Part shown: positions 58,760 to 64,000 of the stretch, piece after piece
How positions within the stretch are numbered: the first letter of the stretch is position 1
Layout: each line of letters opens with the position of its first letter
NCBI GenBank assembly: GCA_037043015.1
Contig: CM073321.1
Span: 37,213,420 to 37,277,419, forward strand
Length of the DNA stretch: 64,000 bases
Direction of reading: 5' to 3'
DNA from: Bryum argenteum
Taxonomy: Eukaryota > Streptophyta > Bryopsida > Bryales > Bryaceae
Position numbers and translations under genes: made by a program
Notes under the pieces: generated by a model
Seen by the model: the letters and a program-made list of their open reading frames with translations, nothing else
Told to the model about the DNA's origin: nothing
The model's database searches: none

Positions 58760-59964
58760 CCCCTTCTGTTCTGTTTATCTCAGGTGCAGTTCGACACAAG
58801 TACTATCGAAGGATACCTAGAGCCCCTAAACGTGGAGCACTCGGATGTACTCGCTTCTGCTGCCGAGGACGTCCAGCAATACGGAATGTTGTGGGCTCTG
58901 AAGCCGCATTCGATTTTATCGTGGACCTTCTACCCGAAGGAGAAAAGACTTTTCCACCTTTTCCAACAGTCAAGAACTAATCCCGCGCATCTCCCCATCT
59001 GCAACGACACATTCATAAACTCTGTCAACTATGAGGAGTCGCACCTCTTGATTACGCTTTAGGTGACCTACGTCCCTCGGTTTGTGTTCACTATCGTCTT
59101 TCCTGCGAACAAAGTGCGATACTCGCACAATACTATCAGGGCTTACATGGACGGGAAGATAGAGGCGGGGCTCGTAGACCACATTGTCACAGGGATATTG
59201 AATCTAAGCTCTCTGAAGAAATTTGTTCAGTATTTCCAGCAGTATAGCATAAATATCTGGAGTGCCTTGAAGGCCAACGGTAAAGAACTCGCACGGAAGG
59301 CACTTGTGGCTGCGTTTGATGAGGGTAGCGGGTGACGAATAGCTCGATCGGGTATGTCCTCCACTGAGGCAACTTCTTCGCCTTCAAGGAAACGTCGCAA
59401 CTTGAACCCCTCTCCAGTTAAGAAGGGTAAAAAAAATCCAAGAGTAATTTGGCAAGCGGTACTCTTACTTACCTCAATCTTTCTATTAAGCATGCCACTT
59501 CCGAGAAGGATATCGACTACAATGCAGCAAGTAAGACTATGCAGGATTTCTAGGAGAAGTCCGAACCTTGTTACGTTTTTGGTAAGGACTCGGCTCCAGT
59601 CCATGTATCAATCGATCTCCTCGTGAAAGCCGATGCGCGGTACATCGGCCGAGAGCTGGAGCCTCTTAAAGTTGTGCATTACAATAATATCTTGACGAAT
59701 GCAATCGATTTGAACTCAAGGCAGACCATCATCATCATGCCCATGATTGATGAGGCCCCTGAGATATGGGACTGGTATGAACACCTTGCTTCGAAGTGCA
59801 ACTTCCATGTCATCGATGAGCAGCATCATGTTCAAGCCGCGAAGAAGCTGATCGAGGAGGCTAGAATCGCAGTTGATAAGATTACCGCCTTGAAGACATG
59901 GCGGGCAAAGATTGTTTGGCATTCTGACGCGAAGATGATTATGGACGTGACCATCATGGTGTGA
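58570..59964 (+). pseudogene. P5: N-terminal half of a ParB/methylase-like gene, broken
   Basis: The first exon starts at ATG 58,570 (MARTKRTARIVSANSGRAFG); the next starts at 58,784 after TTTATCTCAG (VQFDTSTIEGYLEPLNVEHS). The N-terminal conserved region follows (FVFTIVFPANKVRYSHNTI, matching P3 HFIVIVLRAVD and HQHSIVLD), then a basic linker (SSPSRKRRNLNPSP) and the ParB-like region with DFxEKSEPCYVF and FHVIDEQHHVQAAKKLIEEA, where EQHH replaces GQHS. Breaks: TAG 59,060, TGA 59,333, a frameshift near 59.45 kb, and TAG 59,551 at a place where P1-P3 have an aromatic residue. Everything after the ParB-like domain is missing: it stops at TGA 59,962. Confidence 0.65.
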
Positions 59965-60957
59965 GAGCTTGATTTGGCTCTCTTGTTTCATTGTAAGTTT
60001 TTTCATTGGTTTTGTGAGTGAATTGTTAATGAACAATACAATCTTGGGGTATATTGACAAAATCAAAATATTTAAGTTGTGAACATAATATGCATGTTAA
60101 AAGATAATTTTTGTAAGGCCTTGTGTAGATTATTTAGCACCAATTTTGAGTTTAGATTAGATTAGGAGTGAATGGTTTGAAAAGGAAGGACTAGAGGAGG
60201 TAAAAGGCCCCTAATGGATCCTTAATGCGATGAGGAAGGTCTAAAGGAGGTAAAAAGCCCCCTAGTGGATCCTTAATTAGCGTAGGATTAGTTGCTAGAC
60301 TTTGGGTTAGATATTTACTGTTGGCCTTGCGTAATTAACTTTTGATATTCATGTTTGTGTTTGTGATTTGATTGTATTGGTTTTATTCATCTAACTTCGT
60401 GGTGGCATTGGTAAGTTACATTCATTCATAGAGCCGGTGGAGTAGTTGGTGTGTTTGAAGTACGGAGGGCCATGGAGTTGGGGCAACATTCATCCACAAG
60501 GACCTTTGATTAGGGCTTTGAGCCTTAGTAGAGTTAGGGTGAGCCGCCTCTCCGGCGGCTCCTTATGTTGTATTTAAGAGCTTGTTTCCAAGCCTCTTAC
60601 AATCACCTCCATCTAGTTAGAGTAGGAGGAGGAGGGCCATGGGCCTCCTCCTCCATCTTCTTCACCTTCTTTGTTTCTTGATCTTCTTGTTCATATTGAT
60701 CTTCCTCTTGAATTGTTTGGAGATAGGAGAAGGAGAGCCCTTCTTCCTTTTGAATCGTTAGTTGATAGGAGAAGGAGAGCCTTTCTCAAGTGATTGTCTT
60801 CTTGATTTTCTTTATTTGGTTAGAGAAAAGGAGGCCGTGGGCCCTTCCTCTCAATTCTCTCAATCCCCATCAAATGTCTCTCGGTCTTTCCCCCATCAGT
60901 CCCTCAATTCTTCTTTAAATTGATTGAGATTTTTGTGGTAGGTAGCTTGTAAGTAGA
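59965..60957 (+). mobile_element. LTR-like stretch without coding capacity
   Basis: There is a TATA-like TGTATTTAAGAGC near 60,570 followed by a leader with repeats of AGGAGAAGGAGAGCC (60,727 and 60,769), and duplicated TGGATCCTTAAT(G/T) blocks at 60,214 and 60,267. This looks like the promoter and R/U5 of a retroelement LTR, but I could not fix the ends or a target duplication. Confidence 0.3.
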
Positions 60958-62441
60958 GAGAGAGAGAGAGAAATACATTTGTTTTGTCACCCCAATTCAG
61001 GGATCTTTCGTTCAATTCGAGGCATGACAATGTCCACACAAATATTCTCATACAGCCAGTACGATCACTTCAGGTAAGAGCCCGTACAGGGTATCATACA
61101 TTTAGAGCATCCACAGTCAAGAAGTTCAAGAACTAAGGGTATGATAGAAATTGCTTAATAACAACGGATCTTTGCTGGTATAAAGTTCGTAGCGGGACAG
61201 GCAAACAAAAATGCCCAGCCAACATACAAATGACAACAGTATAAGCACTATGGAGGTTCATACGGGAGGGAGGGTGGGTACAGTATTGCCAATACACTGG
61301 GAAGTCCATCGCGTACTGTCTACTGTCTGGTGTGGTATATTGACATATAGCCGCTAATTCCTAACAAGGGCTTGGAGTTTGGTTATAGTGGCTGATAGCT
61401 GTAACAAATGCACAGGGCTGCGTGAGGCTTTTCTTGAAGCAAGAAACTAGTTCTTGGACCCTACAGCAGAATGTGTGATCAACAATAGATACACAGCAAC
61501 GAGTTGAATGAGTAAGAAAAAGATCCATCCACAGTTCTAGAGCATAGCTCTATGTTGAGGACGTTCCACCTCACTTGCACCCATGATCAGAAACAAACAT
61601 GTAGTTAGTTTTCAATTGTGTGCGAGGTGTCTGCAGCAGAACGTCACGTTGTTATCCGAGTCGCAATTTAGTGCAATGCACATAAACTCATGAAATATGA
61701 ATCGCTACAGGTCGCTCAGTATCCATTTAGGTAATCTGCAGCCTGCAGGACGAAACATCGGAACGAGGAGGTTACTACAATCAACTCTCGAATGACACAA
61801 TCACGTAAACTACGGAACCTGAGACATGTTGCCGCTTGTAAAACCGGACAGGAATGCGCAAGGCCACGAATCCACAGTACAATGCAGGTAAAATCGTAGC
61901 GGTGGAGGCTATAGTGTTCACCACAGGCGCAGCAAGAAGGAAACGACCCAGTCAAGCATTCACTGAAATGAATGCATGGCAATTCAGGGCGGGACAATAG
62001 GCGGTGTGCTCATGAGTGGACGTCATGCTCCGCTGCCCAGACAGTACGAGAGCAAGGTGGGTTCGCATCGTTGTGTATGGTCAGGGCATCGAGTTGCCCC
62101 AGGTAAGGAGAGACAACCTAGGCTCATATTGCTGTGAGGGGTTCGTGTAGTCCTCAGGACATCAAACCTGGTATTGTACCTGTATATGCATGGGTGTGAG
62201 GGACCGGGCAGTGTGTCATGGTATCAAGCAGGGTACTCCAGAGTTGCTTGAGTCACTCAGGGTACAAGATTCTGAGGGCATCTTTGCACTGTTACCGAAG
62301 ACAGAGATATATTGTATGCTTTGATGCTTATAAGAAATGCTCCTTGCTTGGCGGGACCGTGTAAATCAATCCTTATTTAGATGCTTACAAGGTGTTGCGG
62401 CGTTCTTGGCAAGGCATATTTGACAAAATAAGCACAATTTC

Positions 62442-62496
<55 letters not shown>

Positions 62497-63894
62497 ACTT
62501 GTCTTGTCACCCCAAGTCTGGGCAATTTCTTTCAATTCGAGATATTTGCATTTTACATCACGACAAAGTGTATCAGCCCGACACAGATCCCGTGAGTATG
62601 ACGTCATACAAGGTTCGTCACTACTGCAATATGTATTCAGTAGAGACGGTAGAAGGTGGACCAGAGCAAGGTAATTCATAGGTTAGAGAATCAATGATAA
62701 AATCAAGCCTGAAGCTAGACAGTCATAGGCGAATTCAACACAAAGGACTGAATAGCAATTCAGGTAGAGCAAAGCCCATTCCCGTTCGGGAGGGAGGGCG
62801 GGTGCAATGAGCGACAGTATACAGACAATCGAGGCTCTCTGTAGTCAGGGTAAGGCCACCGTAGTGTGGTCGTGCCAGCAACAGGCGTGACGGCTATGAG
62901 GGTGGTACAGCGTCTGTGACTCTATCATAATGGAGACACGGGACCAGGTTTATAGCAGAGAATATGACGAATCTTGGACCCTAAGGCTATGGTATACAAT
63001 CAAAGATTGCTGGAATACAACGAGTTGAATGGTGAAAAGGGAGAGGAACAGCCACGAGTGACGAGCGAAGCTTTAACTGAAGAGATCCGCCTCACCTGCA
63101 CCCATGCATTCAAACAAACAGGAAGTCAGTTCAGATGCGTGTGCGAGGTGTCTACAGCAAAGATCCCACGTTGTTATCCGAGTCGCAAGTTAAAACGACG
63201 CTGCAAAAATCATGACAGATCAGTCACACATGTATCTCAACAGAAGCTGAGCATCCTGCCTGACAGAAAGCAAGAACGAGCAGGTTAGTCAAAAACTCCC
63301 GAGGGTGAAAACGGGTCCATCACGACACCTGAGACAACTGTAGCTGAGACATGACGAAGTCAGGAGAGTCGCGCGCGGAGGGTGCAGTCAAGAAACTGCA
63401 GGCTCGGCAAGACTTGCGAAACCAAACAGTGCAATACTCAGCCGCCAAGAGAGGGCAGAAAGCCTTCTTGCAGGAGGTGTTAACCCAGATTGGAGGGCCA
63501 TGCTTTGCCATGGTACGTGAGGCAGGCTCATGATCAAACAGTGGGTCATGTGGCCCATGCAGACCATGGGCGGCGCAGTGTAACGAAACATCATAGCGCT
63601 GAGGGTATGTAGAACAGGGTACTGGGCCGCGCGGGTCCCAGGTATCGACAGTCAAGGTACATCGCGAGTCGAGATGGACAGTTGCCATAGGCAGGGTATG
63701 GTAACGGCTGTGGTATGGTATTATCCACTTGCCTGCTGAATGTAGTTCAGTGAGGGGCAAAGTGGGTACCCATAGAGTAGGACGGCACAGCGTCACCCCC
63801 TCGTTGGGTCTGTATGTGGTGCATTGTCAAAGGTATGAGGGATGAACGTTTTTCCCTTAATTTATGGACAGATTCGTATAGAATCGGCCATTTT

Positions 63895-63930
<36 letters not shown>

Positions 63931-64000
63931 CATTTGTTTTGTCACCCCAATTCAGGGATCTTTCGTTCAATTCGAGGCATAACAAGGTCCACACGATTAT
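60950..64000. repeat. Degenerate tandem repeat, about 1.45-1.5 kb unit, with GA microsatellites
   Basis: A GA run followed by AAATA(C/T)A(T/C)TTGT(T/C)TTGTCACCCCAA opens at about 60,957, 62,443 and 63,897. Matching blocks lie about 1.52 kb apart in between, for example TGTGCGAGGTGTCT(G/A)CAGCA at 61,618 and 63,139, CACGTTGTTATCCGAGTCGCAA at 61,646 and 63,168, and CAACGAGTTGAATG near 61,497 and 63,018. It holds two full units and the start of a third. Open frames inside are short and not shared between copies, so I call it non-coding satellite-like DNA. Confidence 0.75.

Noticed and set aside
4299..59964. Reassigned TAG codon, given repeated in-frame TAG
   Set aside because: TGA, TAA and frameshifts also interrupt the same genes, and nothing else supports an altered code.
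62377..62679. Open frame with a long Ser/Leu run over the GA microsatellite
   Set aside because: Translation of a simple repeat, not shared between tandem units.

Overview
This is eukaryotic nuclear DNA that is almost entirely made of transposable elements. Plant-type introns (GT..AG with U-rich tracts), a short stretch of TTTAGGG-type repeats near 11.23 kb, hAT-like and LTR insertions and a DUF7869-like transposase point to a land plant or close relative. The style of the elements suggests a seed-free lineage, but that is a guess. I see no convincing single-copy host gene.

The main content is six diverged, mostly broken copies of one multi-domain gene: P1 (4.3-8.4 kb, +), PB (20.2-27.45 kb, +), P2 (28.9-31.8 kb, +), P3 (41.46-37.1 kb, -), P4 (46.4-44.7 kb, -) and P5 (58.6-60.0 kb, +). 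The order of parts is: a conserved N-terminal region; a basic linker; a ParB/DGQHR-like domain (GNHR in PB, GQHS/GQHC/EQHH elsewhere); a helical region; a degenerate DNA-methyltransferase-like C-terminal half with motif IV before motif I; and, in P1, P3 and P4, an acidic/coiled-coil last exon. P1 and P3 are followed on the same strand by an FCP1/HAD-phosphatase-like reading frame. In P3 this frame is continuous with the preceding gene once an inserted solo LTR is removed.

Each copy is surrounded by its own set of short palindromes. P1 (and degenerately P5) has arms TTTAGCTCGA, P2 and P4 have TTCAACTCGA, P3 has TTATCGTCGA, and PB has GTCTCGGTACCGAGAC. All but PB share the core TCGA-S-TCGA with different outer bases. 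The palindromes sit upstream of the gene and inside the same two introns in different copies. A sequence-specific DNA-binding/methylase-like protein paired with matching, family-specific sites is the most interesting candidate system here. It resembles ParB/parS in layout or a self-marking methylation system, but its function is unknown.

Layout: 0-1.8 kb AT-rich DNA with a degenerate tandem repeat; 1.8-3.1 kb an orphan first-exon-like stretch; 3.5-20.0 kb element P1 with its HAD gene, whose last intron is split by an 8.5-kb hAT-like transposon (10,750-19,265, 8-bp TSD) carrying a low-complexity gene and a broken kinase-like gene; 20.2-27.5 kb PB; 28.6-31.9 kb P2; 31.94-44.46 kb a TIR-bounded composite holding a DUF7869-like transposase pseudogene and P3, with a 2-kb solo LTR inside P3; 44.65-47.19 kb P4 ending at a hAT-like terminus; 47.2-58.36 kb mostly non-coding DNA with two short TIR elements and a second hAT-like terminus; 58.4-60.0 kb P5; 60.0-61.0 kb LTR-like DNA; 61-64 kb a degenerate ~1.5-kb tandem repeat with GA microsatellites. 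Most genes carry stops or frameshifts, and several stops fit C-to-T change.
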